Origin: Deltaproteobacteria bacterium
GTDB lineage: Bacteria; Desulfobacterota; Desulfomonilia; Desulfomonilales; Desulfomonilaceae
Direction of reading: 5' to 3'
DNA length: 36,815 bases
Assembly (NCBI GenBank): GCA_021777225.1
Contig: JAJYDQ010000040.1
Coordinates: forward strand, 1 to 36,815
Positions 1 through 7,517 of the stretch are shown one piece after another. The notes beneath the pieces are model-generated. The model saw only the letters and a list, made by a program, of their open reading frames with translations. It had not been told where the DNA came from and made no database searches. Position numbers and translations under genes: made by a program. The number at the start of each line of letters is the position of its first letter. The first letter of the stretch is position 1.

Positions 1-102
1 GGAAGATTGATTCAGGCGTCCCAGGTTTTCCCAACCCCTATGATACCCATGGGTCTCGCCATAATAGCCCTAATTGTGGCGGCTACCTTCGGACACGCCT
101 AA
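1..102 (+). CDS. C-terminal end of an unidentified membrane protein (partial)
   Basis: The first 33 codons of the window read open in frame 1 and stop at TAA 100-102. The peptide has a polar start, then a proline-rich turn and one hydrophobic stretch (IIALIVAATFG, residues 21-31) ending in HA. That is what the last transmembrane helix of an integral membrane protein looks like. The start lies outside the window, so family and function cannot be assigned. The following 273 bases separate it from serA, so it probably ends an upstream transcription unit. A chance open frame is possible because only 102 bases are visible. Confidence 0.45.
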   Translation, partial: GRLIQASQVFPTPMIPMGLAIIALIVAATFGHA

Positions 103-148
103 TCACTGATTTCACTATATTTGACCGTTCCAGGATTTTGACTGGTTC

Positions 149-177
149 TTGACATGTCCTGATGTTATTGGTAACAA
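149..177 (+). promoter_or_regulatory. candidate sigma-70 promoter upstream of serA
   Basis: A perfect -35 box TTGACA (149-154) is followed after 17 bases by TAACAA (172-177), a poor -10 match. The site lies about 200 bases before the serA start and would give a long leader. The -35 and the spacing are good and the -10 is weak, so this is a tentative call. Nothing else definite was found in 103-375. Confidence 0.3.
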
Positions 178-375
178 CAAGCGGAGCGTCGTGACTGACT
201 CATCGATCCTTATCATTAAACCGCAGATTCGTGCTTACGGAACGGCCAAATTCAGCATTCGAGAGTCCTAATTTGTGGACAAGCCGTATGTGTGAAATTG
301 GGCGTCTAACCTTTGGGCTGGCGTTTAATATTGTGGCCGTCCTGTAACATTTCATAACAAGGGAGGTATGTCCTC

Positions 376-1956
376 GTGAAAGTTCTTGTATCAGACAATC
401 TATCTGAACTAGGTGTTCAAATTTTCAGGGACGCGCCAGGCATCGAAGTAGATGTAAAAGTTGGCCTAAGCCCCGAAGAACTTATCGCGACCATCCCGGA
501 CTACCACGGATTGGTTGTTCGTGGAGCCACCAAGGTAACCGCCCAAGTAATCGCTGCCGCCGACAACATGAAGGTGGTGGGTCGCGCTGGGACAGGCCTT
601 GATAACGTGGATATCCGTGCGGCCTCTAAACGCGGAATTGTTGTTATGAATACTCCCGGTGGTAACAGTGTAACCACAGCCGAACACACGGTCTCGATGA
701 TGATGTCTCTGGTCCGAAACATACCCCAGGCTAACGCGTCCATGAAGCAAGGCAAATGGGAAAAGAAGAAATTCTCGGGATCTGAGATTTTTAATAAGGT
801 CCTAGGGGTTGTTGGGCTCGGGAAAATTGGGGCAATTGTAGCTGACAGGGCCATGGGACTGGGAATGAAGGTAATAGCTTATGATCCATTTCTGTCTGTT
901 GATCAGGCAAAACAAATGGGTATTAAACTTGGATCCCTGGATGAAGTCTTCAAGGAATCGGACTTTATTACCTTTCATGTTCCACTTACTGATGAAACTC
1001 GTGGTTTGGTAAACGCTAAGAATATCGCAAAAATGAAGAACGGTGTCAGAATCGTGAACTGTTCGCGTGGCCCAGTCGTGAACGAGGAAGATCTTGCAGA
1101 CGCCATTGAGTCCGGCAAGGTCGCAGGCGCGGCGCTCGATGTATATATGCAGGAGCCTCCCGGCCTGACACGGCTGATTCAACTCGATCGAGTCATATGT
1201 ACCCCACATTTAGGGGCTTCAACCCGGGAAGCGCAGGACAATGTCGCTATCGCTGTCGCAAATCAAATCCGAGACTATCTTCTGGATGGTACCATTCAGA
1301 ACGCCGTTAACGCGCCTGCTGTCTCCGGTGAAGCTCTTGAAAATCTCAAACCTTATCTGGAGCTGGGGCAACGCTTAGGCCTGTTTTTGGGATCCCTGGT
1401 TCAAACTGGAATTAAAACTGTCGAAGCCCAGTATTCAGGCGCTGTGCTTGATATGGAGCTTAAGCCAATTACAACTTGTTTCTTGACCGGACTGCTAACA
1501 CCTATAATGATGGATGATGTCAATCAGGTGAATGCTCCAATGGTGGCTGAGGAAAGAGGCATACTCGTCTCAGAGACAAAAGTGAGCCGATCAGAGAATT
1601 TTATTTCTCTATTGCGCTTCAAAGTCGTCACTCAGAATCGCGAGCACGTCGTCGAGGGAACTCTTTTCGGTAAATCTGAACCACGAATGGTAAGATATGG
1701 CCATTTTCGAGGAGAATTCGACGTGTCTGGCGAACTGATTCTGATCCACGGCATGGATCAGCCTGGGCTAATTGGTCAGGTTGGAGCCACGTTGGGAAAT
1801 CATGGAATCAATATTTCTCATTTCCAATTCGCGCGTTATCAGCCCGGTGGAGAAGCGCTACTCTTTCTCACAACGGACACTAAGGCCGGTGATGACGTGC
1901 TGAATGACCTTCAAGCCGTGAGTCACGTAGTGTCGGTTCGACGTATTACAATCTAA
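376..1956 (+). CDS. serA: D-3-phosphoglycerate dehydrogenase
   Basis: This enzyme oxidises 3-phosphoglycerate to 3-phosphohydroxypyruvate with NAD+, the first committed step of serine synthesis, in the cytoplasm. At 526 residues it matches the long, ACT-containing bacterial type. The N-terminal substrate domain carries VVRGATKVT (residues 47-55). The Rossmann motif GLGKIG is at 147-152. The catalytic trio of the 2-hydroxyacid dehydrogenase family is visible as R231 (CSRGPVVNE), E260 (QEPP) and H278 (TPHLGAST). An intervening domain follows, and a C-terminal ACT domain begins near 452 (LILIHGMDQPGLIG), which in this family senses serine. The start is GTG at 376 with GGGAGG at 361-366, nine bases upstream; the ATG at 368 is out of frame and stops at once. 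Serine feeds one-carbon units to folate, which fits folD downstream. Confidence 0.97.
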   Translation: MKVLVSDNLSELGVQIFRDAPGIEVDVKVGLSPEELIATIPDYHGLVVRGATKVTAQVIAAADNMKVVGRAGTGLDNVDIRAASKRGIVVMNTPGGNSVTTAEHTVSMMMSLVRNIPQANASMKQGKWEKKKFSGSEIFNKVLGVVGLGKIGAIVADRAMGLGMKVIAYDPFLSVDQAKQMGIKLGSLDEVFKESDFITFHVPLTDETRGLVNAKNIAKMKNGVRIVNCSRGPVVNEEDLADAIESGKVAGAALDVYMQEPPGLTRLIQLDRVICTPHLGASTREAQDNVAIAVANQIRDYLLDGTIQNAVNAPAVSGEALENLKPYLELGQRLGLFLGSLVQTGIKTVEAQYSGAVLDMELKPITTCFLTGLLTPIMMDDVNQVNAPMVAEERGILVSETKVSRSENFISLLRFKVVTQNREHVVEGTLFGKSEPRMVRYGHFRGEFDVSGELILIHGMDQPGLIGQVGATLGNHGINISHFQFARYQPGGEALLFLTTDTKAGDDVLNDLQAVSHVVSVRRITI

Positions 1957-2057
1957 CGGGACGAATTTTGGATTGATCTGCCAGTCTTTGTTTCTGAGAA
2001 CGCTGCGCAGTCCAGATTGTTAAGGGATGGTCCCAATAATCGTTATAGGTCCATAAA

Positions 2058-2702
2058 ATGTTGACAGTCAAAGACCTTAATAGGTTAGATTTACCCAAAC
2101 AGGACAACTATGAAAGGGCCCTGGCGATTGGGCTTGAAAAATTCTCCAGAAAGAATCCTGATTGGATAGCTGAAAATGCTGGGGCTTCAATTTGCGATGG
2201 AAATCTGGTTATACCCCATCTGAACATGAACATCTTTTTGAACCTTGAGTCCAAGAAATTCACAATATCTGAAACCGGTGAGGAAGCCCCTATTTGGCTA
2301 TCCATACTCTGTATGCATTATTTGAATTCCGCTGAGGGTAGAAAACCAACGGGAAAGCTTAAACATTTTCGAGAATTCAAGGATGGGACGTTTTATGAAC
2401 CAGCTTTCAATCGACGGACAAAGGAGATCCTGATAGCCGTCTTTGGCCGGGATCCTTCTCCAATGATAGAAGCCGGCCAAACTCTCAATGGGAAGCGTCT
2501 TGATAGTGGTGACGCCGCCATTGAGCTTCCATATTTCCCCTTTGTTCCGATTACTTGTGTGGTTTGGAAGGGAGACGAAGAATTCCCTCCAGAAGCTACG
2601 GTGTTGTTCGATGAGACGGCCGGATTCTATTTTAGCGCTGAAGATATGGCGGTCGCCGCCCAGATGGCCGTCCTGGAATTGATGCGACGCGCTAAACGAT
2701 AA
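2058..2702 (+). CDS. DUF3786 domain protein
   Basis: This 214-residue soluble protein has no signal peptide or membrane segment. The C-terminal half reads PYFPFVPITCVVWKGDEEFPPE and then VLFDETAGFYF, the pattern I associate with the DUF3786 family. That family occurs in anaerobes that use corrinoid and carbon monoxide dehydrogenase/acetyl-CoA synthase chemistry, often near those genes. Its biochemical role is not established. An ATG start at 2058 has only a weak AGG ribosome site. It lies 101 bases after serA and 67 bases before a CooC-type ATPase, on the same strand, which supports a link to C1 metabolism or nickel/corrinoid protein assembly. The family call is from recognised sequence pattern; the functional link is inference. 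Confidence 0.75.
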   Translation: MLTVKDLNRLDLPKQDNYERALAIGLEKFSRKNPDWIAENAGASICDGNLVIPHLNMNIFLNLESKKFTISETGEEAPIWLSILCMHYLNSAEGRKPTGKLKHFREFKDGTFYEPAFNRRTKEILIAVFGRDPSPMIEAGQTLNGKRLDSGDAAIELPYFPFVPITCVVWKGDEEFPPEATVLFDETAGFYFSAEDMAVAAQMAVLELMRRAKR

Positions 2703-2769
2703 ATCACAATTGTGTTCGATTTTTATTCTCAGAATTGTCTAATTTTCTCCAATTGGCTTTGAGGTTACC

Positions 2770-3540
2770 ATGAAAATTGCGGTGTCAGGTAAAGGAGGAG
2801 TAGGCAAGACCACTTTAAGCAGCCTACTGGCCCGGTACTGGGCAAGAAAGGGTTTTCGGGTCTTGGCCGTTGACGCTGATCCGGACGCAAACCTTGGGTC
2901 CGCTTTAGGGATTGATACGTCAGGTATAACCCCTATCGCCAAAATGGAAGATCTTATTTACGAACGTACAGAGAGCAAAAAGGGCACCGTCGGGGGATTT
3001 TTTAAAATGAATCCAAAGGTGGATGATTTGCCAGAAGCTCTTGGGCGCGAAAAAGATGGCGTAAGATTGCTCATAATGGGTACCGTAAAAAAGGGCGGCG
3101 GCGGCTGCATTTGTCCGGAAAGCGTTCTGCTAAAAGCGCTGATCAGCCACTTGGTACTTTACGAAAAAGATCTTGTTATCATGGATATGGAAGCCGGCAT
3201 TGAACATTTGGGCCGCGGTACCGCACAGGGGGTAGATAGTCTTCTAATAGTAGTGGAACCTGGTCAAAGGAGCATCGAAACAGCGTCAAAAGTTCGGGAT
3301 CTCACTCGGGATATCGGGCTGACGAGAATCGCAGCGGTCGGTAGTAAGGTACGCAACAAGGAACAGGAAGAATTTCTGAAGGAAAACCTGGGAGAAATTC
3401 CTTTAATTGGTATTATCCCATTCTCCGAGGAAATTGCTCAAGCGGATCTCGAAAACCGCCCACCTTCGCTCGACGACCCGGCGCTATTCCCGGCAATTGA
3501 AAAAATAGCTTCCACTATTGAAAGTAATTCGGGAAAATAG
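2770..3540 (+). CDS. cooC: CooC-type nickel-insertion ATPase for carbon monoxide dehydrogenase
   Basis: This is a MinD/SIMIBI-class P-loop ATPase of 256 residues, the normal CooC length. The deviant Walker A motif GKGGVGKT spans residues 7-14, and VDADPDANL (34-42) is the following switch. The diagnostic CooC feature is a Cys-X-Cys pair, here C113 and C115 in GGGCICPE, which in characterised CooC binds Ni(II) or Zn(II) across the dimer. MDMEAGIEHLGRGT carries the second switch. Such ATPases load nickel into the C-cluster of carbon monoxide dehydrogenase. The ATG at 2770 has GAGG five to six bases upstream. No CODH gene is in the window. A second, clearly different CooC lies at 22450-23220. 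The ATPase family is certain; the exact client enzyme is inferred. Confidence 0.88.
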   Translation: MKIAVSGKGGVGKTTLSSLLARYWARKGFRVLAVDADPDANLGSALGIDTSGITPIAKMEDLIYERTESKKGTVGGFFKMNPKVDDLPEALGREKDGVRLLIMGTVKKGGGGCICPESVLLKALISHLVLYEKDLVIMDMEAGIEHLGRGTAQGVDSLLIVVEPGQRSIETASKVRDLTRDIGLTRIAAVGSKVRNKEQEEFLKENLGEIPLIGIIPFSEEIAQADLENRPPSLDDPALFPAIEKIASTIESNSGK

Positions 3541-3610
3541 CAGACGCACATCCCGGTTGGATGTATATATTGCCAGGTTTGCCTAAGTTTATTTGGGGAA
3601 CGCTTTATCA

Positions 3611-3700
3611 TCGTCTATCCTTGTCCTGAGCGATAGACGACAATAATTCAGAATAGTTTTTGACCGGATAATTGTAGGCCGTGTGGTGGCAAACACGGCC
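3611..3700 (+). promoter_or_regulatory. structured leader upstream of folD (two strong hairpins)
   Basis: The 201-base gap before folD holds two perfect inverted repeats. The first pairs TCGTCTATC (3611-3619) with GATAGACGA (3632-3640) around a 12-base loop. The second pairs GGCCGTGT (3677-3684) with ACACGGCC (3693-3700) around an 8-base loop. The first could be a weak terminator of cooC, although the nearest T run is 16 bases away. The second sits 31 bases before the folD ribosome site and is not followed by T residues. Together they could form an RNA regulatory leader. I see none of the conserved bases of the ZTP or tetrahydrofolate riboswitches. Confidence 0.4.
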
Positions 3701-3741
3701 CCTGACGACCATATAAGCTAAAAAAATCCAAGGAGGATCGC

Positions 3742-4623
3742 ATGTCAGCCAAGATTATCAGCGGCAATGAAGTTTCTAAACAACTAAAGGACGAGATGAA
3801 GGAAGAAGTGGTCAAACTTAAAGCTCAGGGTTTGGAACCATGTCTGTCCGTTATACTGGTAGGTGAAGACCCGGCTTCAAAGGTGTACGTGCTTAATAAG
3901 AAAAAGGCATGCGAGTATATTGGGATCAAGTCCCTCGAAACCAGACTCCCTGCGACGACAACAACAGAAGAATTGCTAAAAGTCATAGAAGGCTACAACA
4001 ATGACAAGACCGTTCATGGTATTCTTTGTCAGTTGCCGTTGCCCAAACACATACCTGAAGCCAAAATCTTACGATCAATACTACCGGAAAAGGACGTCGA
4101 TTGTTTTCACCCATTTAACGTGGGGCTTATCAGTATTGGCGAAGTTAGGTTTCTTCCCTGTACGCCCGCCGGTGTCATTGAACTCATAAAAAGAGGCGGA
4201 TTTGAAACCGCAGGGAAAGATGTCGTCATCCTCGGCAGAAGCAATATTGTAGGAAGGCCTCTTTCCAACATGCTCGACCAGAGAGACATGAACGCTACTG
4301 TCACCATGTGTCACACAAAAACCAAAAACCTCAAGGAGCGTTGCGCAGCTGCTGACATAGTTATCGGCGCTATTGGCCGCCCTGAATACGTGAAAGCGGA
4401 TATGGTAAGAGAAGGCGCAGTTGTAATTGACGTCGGCATTAACAGAGTAGACGCCCCAGGGACCGAAAAGGGTTTCAAATTGGTCGGAGACGTTGCGTTT
4501 GACGAAGTTAAGGAAAAAGCGGCCGCAATCACCCCAGTTCCTGGCGGAGTCGGGCCTATGACCATAGCAATGCTAATGAAGAATACCCTGACAGCGGCGA
4601 AAGAGGCTTTTTTCAAAAAATAG
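3742..4623 (+). CDS. folD: bifunctional methylenetetrahydrofolate dehydrogenase / methenyltetrahydrofolate cyclohydrolase
   Basis: FolD interconverts 5,10-methylene-, 5,10-methenyl- and 10-formyl-tetrahydrofolate in the cytoplasm. In anaerobes it also serves the methyl branch of the Wood-Ljungdahl pathway. The 293-residue length is typical. The catalytic YxxxK is Y49...K53 (SKVYVLNKK); the substrate motif GILCQLPLPKHI follows near 94-105, then KDVDCFHPFNVG. The Rossmann segment VVILGRSNIVGRP precedes the cofactor region, and the C-terminal signature PGGVGPMTIAML is intact. The ATG has a strong AGGAGG about eight bases upstream (near 3731). It follows the DUF3786 and CooC genes on the same strand after a structured leader, which fits a C1-metabolism group. 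Confidence 0.96.
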   Translation: MSAKIISGNEVSKQLKDEMKEEVVKLKAQGLEPCLSVILVGEDPASKVYVLNKKKACEYIGIKSLETRLPATTTTEELLKVIEGYNNDKTVHGILCQLPLPKHIPEAKILRSILPEKDVDCFHPFNVGLISIGEVRFLPCTPAGVIELIKRGGFETAGKDVVILGRSNIVGRPLSNMLDQRDMNATVTMCHTKTKNLKERCAAADIVIGAIGRPEYVKADMVREGAVVIDVGINRVDAPGTEKGFKLVGDVAFDEVKEKAAAITPVPGGVGPMTIAMLMKNTLTAAKEAFFKK

Positions 4624-4774
4624 TCAATTTGCACGACCTAAAAAATACAACAAAGGGATGGAGGGCTCACACCAATTCGTTTTCCAACCCGCAAATTAAC
4701 GGTGGTCTATGAACGGGATTTCCTGTCATAACCCCTAAATGAAATGACATGAAGCCCGTCTATGCGGAGGATAT

Positions 4775-4815
4775 GATACAGGACAGGGCGGTTTACGGAC
4801 AACCTGTCCTGTATC
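4775..4815. repeat. 13-bp perfect inverted repeat between convergent folD and ribF
   Basis: GATACAGGACAGG (4775-4787) and CCTGTCCTGTATC (4803-4815) are exact reverse complements separated by 15 bases. They lie between the ends of two convergent genes, a natural place for a two-way transcription stop or mRNA 3'-end protection. Neither side has the T run of a classical intrinsic terminator. The stem is much longer than chance would give, so it is likely functional or part of an interspersed repeat family. The remaining sequence of the gap (4624-4774) shows nothing else definite. Confidence 0.6.
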
Positions 4816-4857
4816 TTCCAATAGCCGGTTTTAAATAAACAAGGCTTCTTCGAATTA

Positions 4858-5817
4858 TCAAGACCGTCGAACCGGTAATTTCAAGTTATTGGAATGGTGG
4901 TCAAGTACGACTTGGGCCTTCTCTACATCCTTAGCGATCTGGGATTTAAGTTCGTCAACTGAACCGAATGTGCGTTCAGGCCTCAATCGTTCGACGAAGA
5001 AAAGCTTTATGGTAGACCCGTAAAGTTGATCTGAGAAGTCGAGTAAGTGCGCTTCAAACGAAGTCTTACGATCATTAAACGTAGGGTTCCTTCCGATGTT
5101 CATAACCCCTTGATAGACCCGGTCCTGAAATTGGCAAAATACAGCATAGACACCATCAGGAGGTCTCAATTTTCTGTCCGGTTTTATGTTTGCCGTAGGA
5201 TAGCCCAACCCCTTGCCCCTGCTGTGCCCGTGTATGACATTGCCCTGAATAAAGAAAGGCCTTCCCAGCATTTCGTTGGCTTCGGAGATTCGGCCGCTTA
5301 AAAGAAGCTTGCGGATCAACGTCGAAGAGACAACCTCTCCCATGACCTTAACCGAAGGTACAATATGCACAGAAAAGCCAAGCTCTTGGCCCATCCTCTT
5401 CAATTGGGCAGGATTCCCGGACCTGCCACTACCGAACCGGTAATTCTCACCTACAAACAGATTCCTGATTGCCAATTCTTCGACAAGGGTGTTCTCAACG
5501 AAATCTTCCGGGGTTTGACGTGCAAATTCTTTCGTAAATTCTGCAAGGATTAGGACGTCAATGCCTAGAGACTCCAGCAGGTCAGCCTTTTCTTCAGCGG
5601 TTGTGATTTGGGGAATTTCCGGGGCCTGGTTCAAGACCACTCGGGGATGAGGATCGAATGTGTAAACTACGGCTTCCCGCCCTTTGTTGTGAGCGGCATC
5701 TACAGTTCTCTTGAGAATTTCCTGATGTCCTAAATGAACCCCGTCAAAATTTCCGAGAGCTACAGATGGTTTAGTAAAAGTCTGAAATATTTTTTCGCGA
5801 ACGCGAATGATTTCCAT
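4858..5817 (-). CDS. ribF: bifunctional riboflavin kinase / FAD synthetase
   Basis: RibF phosphorylates riboflavin to FMN and adenylates FMN to FAD, in the cytoplasm. The N-terminal nucleotidyltransferase domain starts with the signature SVALGNFDGVHLGHQ (about residues 18-32 from the ATG) and continues with VVYTFDPHP; STLIRKLL closes the FAD synthetase domain. The C-terminal flavokinase domain shows GKGLGYPTANI and PPDGVYAV, and then NIGRNPTF. Length (319) matches the family. I prefer ATG 5817; a TTG two codons earlier is open but less likely, and the ribosome site is weak (GGA). It follows the HIT and LapA-like genes after a 148-base gap, so it may be the last gene of that unit. Confidence 0.96.
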   Translation of the reverse strand: MEIIRVREKIFQTFTKPSVALGNFDGVHLGHQEILKRTVDAAHNKGREAVVYTFDPHPRVVLNQAPEIPQITTAEEKADLLESLGIDVLILAEFTKEFARQTPEDFVENTLVEELAIRNLFVGENYRFGSGRSGNPAQLKRMGQELGFSVHIVPSVKVMGEVVSSTLIRKLLLSGRISEANEMLGRPFFIQGNVIHGHSRGKGLGYPTANIKPDRKLRPPDGVYAVFCQFQDRVYQGVMNIGRNPTFNDRKTSFEAHLLDFSDQLYGSTIKLFFVERLRPERTFGSVDELKSQIAKDVEKAQVVLDHHSNNLKLPVRRS

Positions 5818-5965
5818 AGTCAATGTCCAACGCGTAAGGCCACCCTTATAAGGACCAATCCGGAATTCACACCTAAGAGGACCGTCGCTTCAGGAGTCCT
5901 CCTAGCCGCACATCATTGCGGAAAAAACCTGTTTGCCATCCTTAGCAAGAGGGAACTCAGATATC

Positions 5966-6379
5966 TTAAGCTTCAGATGAAAATCCGTCAGAGGGTTTGG
6001 ACTGGATCTCATTCGACAAATGTTCCAGTTCCGCGATTTTCGAATTCTTTTGCTCCAAATCATTTTGAAGTCGCTGATTTTCAGATTCCAAATCACCAAT
6101 TCTCTTGTTGAGACCCTTTACTTCGTCGAGATGTCCCCTGTCCGTCTTGATCATACGACGGCGTTCCCCTACCCATTTCAATTGAGTTATAAAGTCACCT
6201 ATCGCTGCTATGATTATGCCAAGGGAAACGCAAATAGTAACCAGTTCCCAGAATGCAAGTTTGATGGGCTCCTTAAGCCCAAAATAATTTATGCTGAGTT
6301 CAATATCCTTGTTTTTCATGAACAGCGAAATGATAAGTATGACGAAGGCTAGCTCAATTAGCCTCTTTATAAGTCTCAT
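5966..6379 (-). CDS. LapA-like (DUF1049) membrane protein with coiled coil
   Basis: This 137-residue protein has a hydrophobic helix at about 7-20, a second at about 42-65 (FWELVTICVSLGIIIAAIGDFI) and then a basic stretch and a long heptad-rich region (about 78-125) predicted to be a coiled coil. The two helices with KNKDIELSINYFG between them match the LapA/DUF1049 layout, found in proteins of envelope assembly such as the E. coli LapA-LapB pair. No LapB is present here. The ATG overlaps the TGA of the preceding HIT gene (ATGA, positions 6379-6376), and AGGAG lies five bases upstream, so the two are translationally coupled. The family call rests on topology and pattern; function is not proven. 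Confidence 0.72.
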   Translation of the reverse strand: MRLIKRLIELAFVILIISLFMKNKDIELSINYFGLKEPIKLAFWELVTICVSLGIIIAAIGDFITQLKWVGERRRMIKTDRGHLDEVKGLNKRIGDLESENQRLQNDLEQKNSKIAELEHLSNEIQSKPSDGFSSEA

Positions 6380-6891
6380 GACAACTCCTGTTCTTGTTTC
6401 TTTGGAAAAAGTTTATCAAACGCATGAGCAAGTTTCTCTCGTGTCCGCCTCAAATGTTCAGGGATCACCCGAACATCCGCCAGTACAGGCATGAGGTTTG
6501 TATCACCGGCCCACCGCGGCACAATGTGATAATGGACATGCTCAGCTATCCCTGCGCCAGCGATTATACCCAAATTTATTCCAATATTGAAACCATCCGG
6601 CCTCATGACCTTCTTTAAAGCCTGAACAGCCTTGCAAACTTCCTGAATCAGAAGACTGTTTTCATCAACGTCCAGATCGCATATCTCGGAGACATGTCGG
6701 TACGGAACAACCAACAAGTGGCCGTTATTGTACGGATATTTGTTCATTATAGTGTACGCCCCTACAGACCTGTGCACTATAAGGTTGTCCTCATCCAAAT
6801 CAGATTGGGGCTTGTCACAAAAAATACAGCCGGCTTCCTTCTCTGATCCAATTATGTAATCAATCCGCCACGGAGCCCAAATTCGTTCCAT
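6376..6891 (-). CDS. HIT-family nucleotide hydrolase/phosphorylase
   Basis: Histidine-triad proteins act on nucleotide phosphoesters or phosphoanhydrides. The triad is H118-V-H120-Y-H122 in AEHVHYHIVPRW, with H120 the expected nucleophile. An N-terminal pair C22 and C25 (GCIFCDKP) together with upstream histidines suggests a structural zinc site. MNKYPYNNGHLLVVPYRH (about 49-66) is the usual core strand region. At 171 residues it fits the longer bacterial HIT class related to Ap4A phosphorylase. Substrate cannot be told from sequence. It starts at ATG 6891 with a weak GAG site and overlaps the LapA-like gene by four bases. The 123 bases upstream (6892-7014) are AT-rich and hold no clear promoter. 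Confidence 0.92.
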   Translation of the reverse strand: MERIWAPWRIDYIIGSEKEAGCIFCDKPQSDLDEDNLIVHRSVGAYTIMNKYPYNNGHLLVVPYRHVSEICDLDVDENSLLIQEVCKAVQALKKVMRPDGFNIGINLGIIAGAGIAEHVHYHIVPRWAGDTNLMPVLADVRVIPEHLRRTREKLAHAFDKLFPKKQEQELS

Positions 6892-7014
6892 TTTATTTTA
6901 CTCAGTATCATCGAGCCGTTTGTGCGGCCTGCAACTTTTTTAAAAACTGTTTTTCATTCTTGTTAAACGCTTAAAATACACCAATCGCTATTTCTTTAAA
7001 AACTTTTTACAGCG

Positions 7015-7506
7015 CTAATGTGGTAGATTTATAATCTCCGCTTCGAATTCCGAACCCAGAATTTCTAAAATTCCCACCGTACATTCATTAAAATATATAT
7101 TGTGGGAAGCGGAACCGGGGTTGAACATCAGAACTCCTTTGACTTCTCCAAAAAAAGGAACGTGCGAATGACCATAAACTATCAGATCAGGAGGGCATTC
7201 TTCAAATCTGGACAAAATCCGTTCTTGCAACCCCTGTTTTGAACCCCAACCATGTATCAGACCAATTCTTTTTTTTTCAGCCTCGATTATTCTGACTTGA
7301 GGAATGGCTTCGACAATTTCGTAATCATCCATGTTGCCACAAACCGCAAGGGTTTCTCTTTCTTCCAGACGGTCCAGAACTTTCGCTGTAACGATGTCTC
7401 CCGCGTGCAAAATTATGTCTACGTCTTTAAATACGTTGTCCAGTATGTGGTCCAACACCTTGTCAGGAGACTTCATGTGGGTGTCGGACAAAACCCCAAT
7501 CCTCAT
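7015..7506 (-). CDS. YfcE/MJ0936-type metallophosphodiesterase
   Basis: This is a 163-residue calcineurin-like phosphoesterase. All metal-binding motifs are present: D8 and H10 (SDTH), D37 (HAGD), N58 and D60 (CGNMDD), H84 (GLIHGWG), and H112/H114 (YGHSH). Members of this small class hydrolyse phosphodiester bonds with Mn2+ or Ni2+; the natural substrate is usually unknown. No signal peptide is seen, so it is cytoplasmic. The ATG at 7506 lies 11 bases after the stop of the UPF0280 gene and uses a GAGG that overlaps that gene's end, so the two form an operon. Confidence 0.93.
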   Translation of the reverse strand: MRIGVLSDTHMKSPDKVLDHILDNVFKDVDIILHAGDIVTAKVLDRLEERETLAVCGNMDDYEIVEAIPQVRIIEAEKKRIGLIHGWGSKQGLQERILSRFEECPPDLIVYGHSHVPFFGEVKGVLMFNPGSASHNIYFNECTVGILEILGSEFEAEIINLPH

Positions 7507-7517
7507 TGAGAATAACC

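Noticed and set aside
802-1209. 135-codon open frame antisense to serA
   Set aside because: It lies wholly inside serA, has no ribosome site and shows no recognisable family.
3661-3741. ZTP or tetrahydrofolate riboswitch before folD
   Set aside because: The hairpins are present, but the conserved core bases of those riboswitches could not be found.
5734-6352. Plus-strand open frames of 125 and 110 codons
   Set aside because: They are antisense to ribF and the LapA-like gene, which are coupled to neighbours and match known families.
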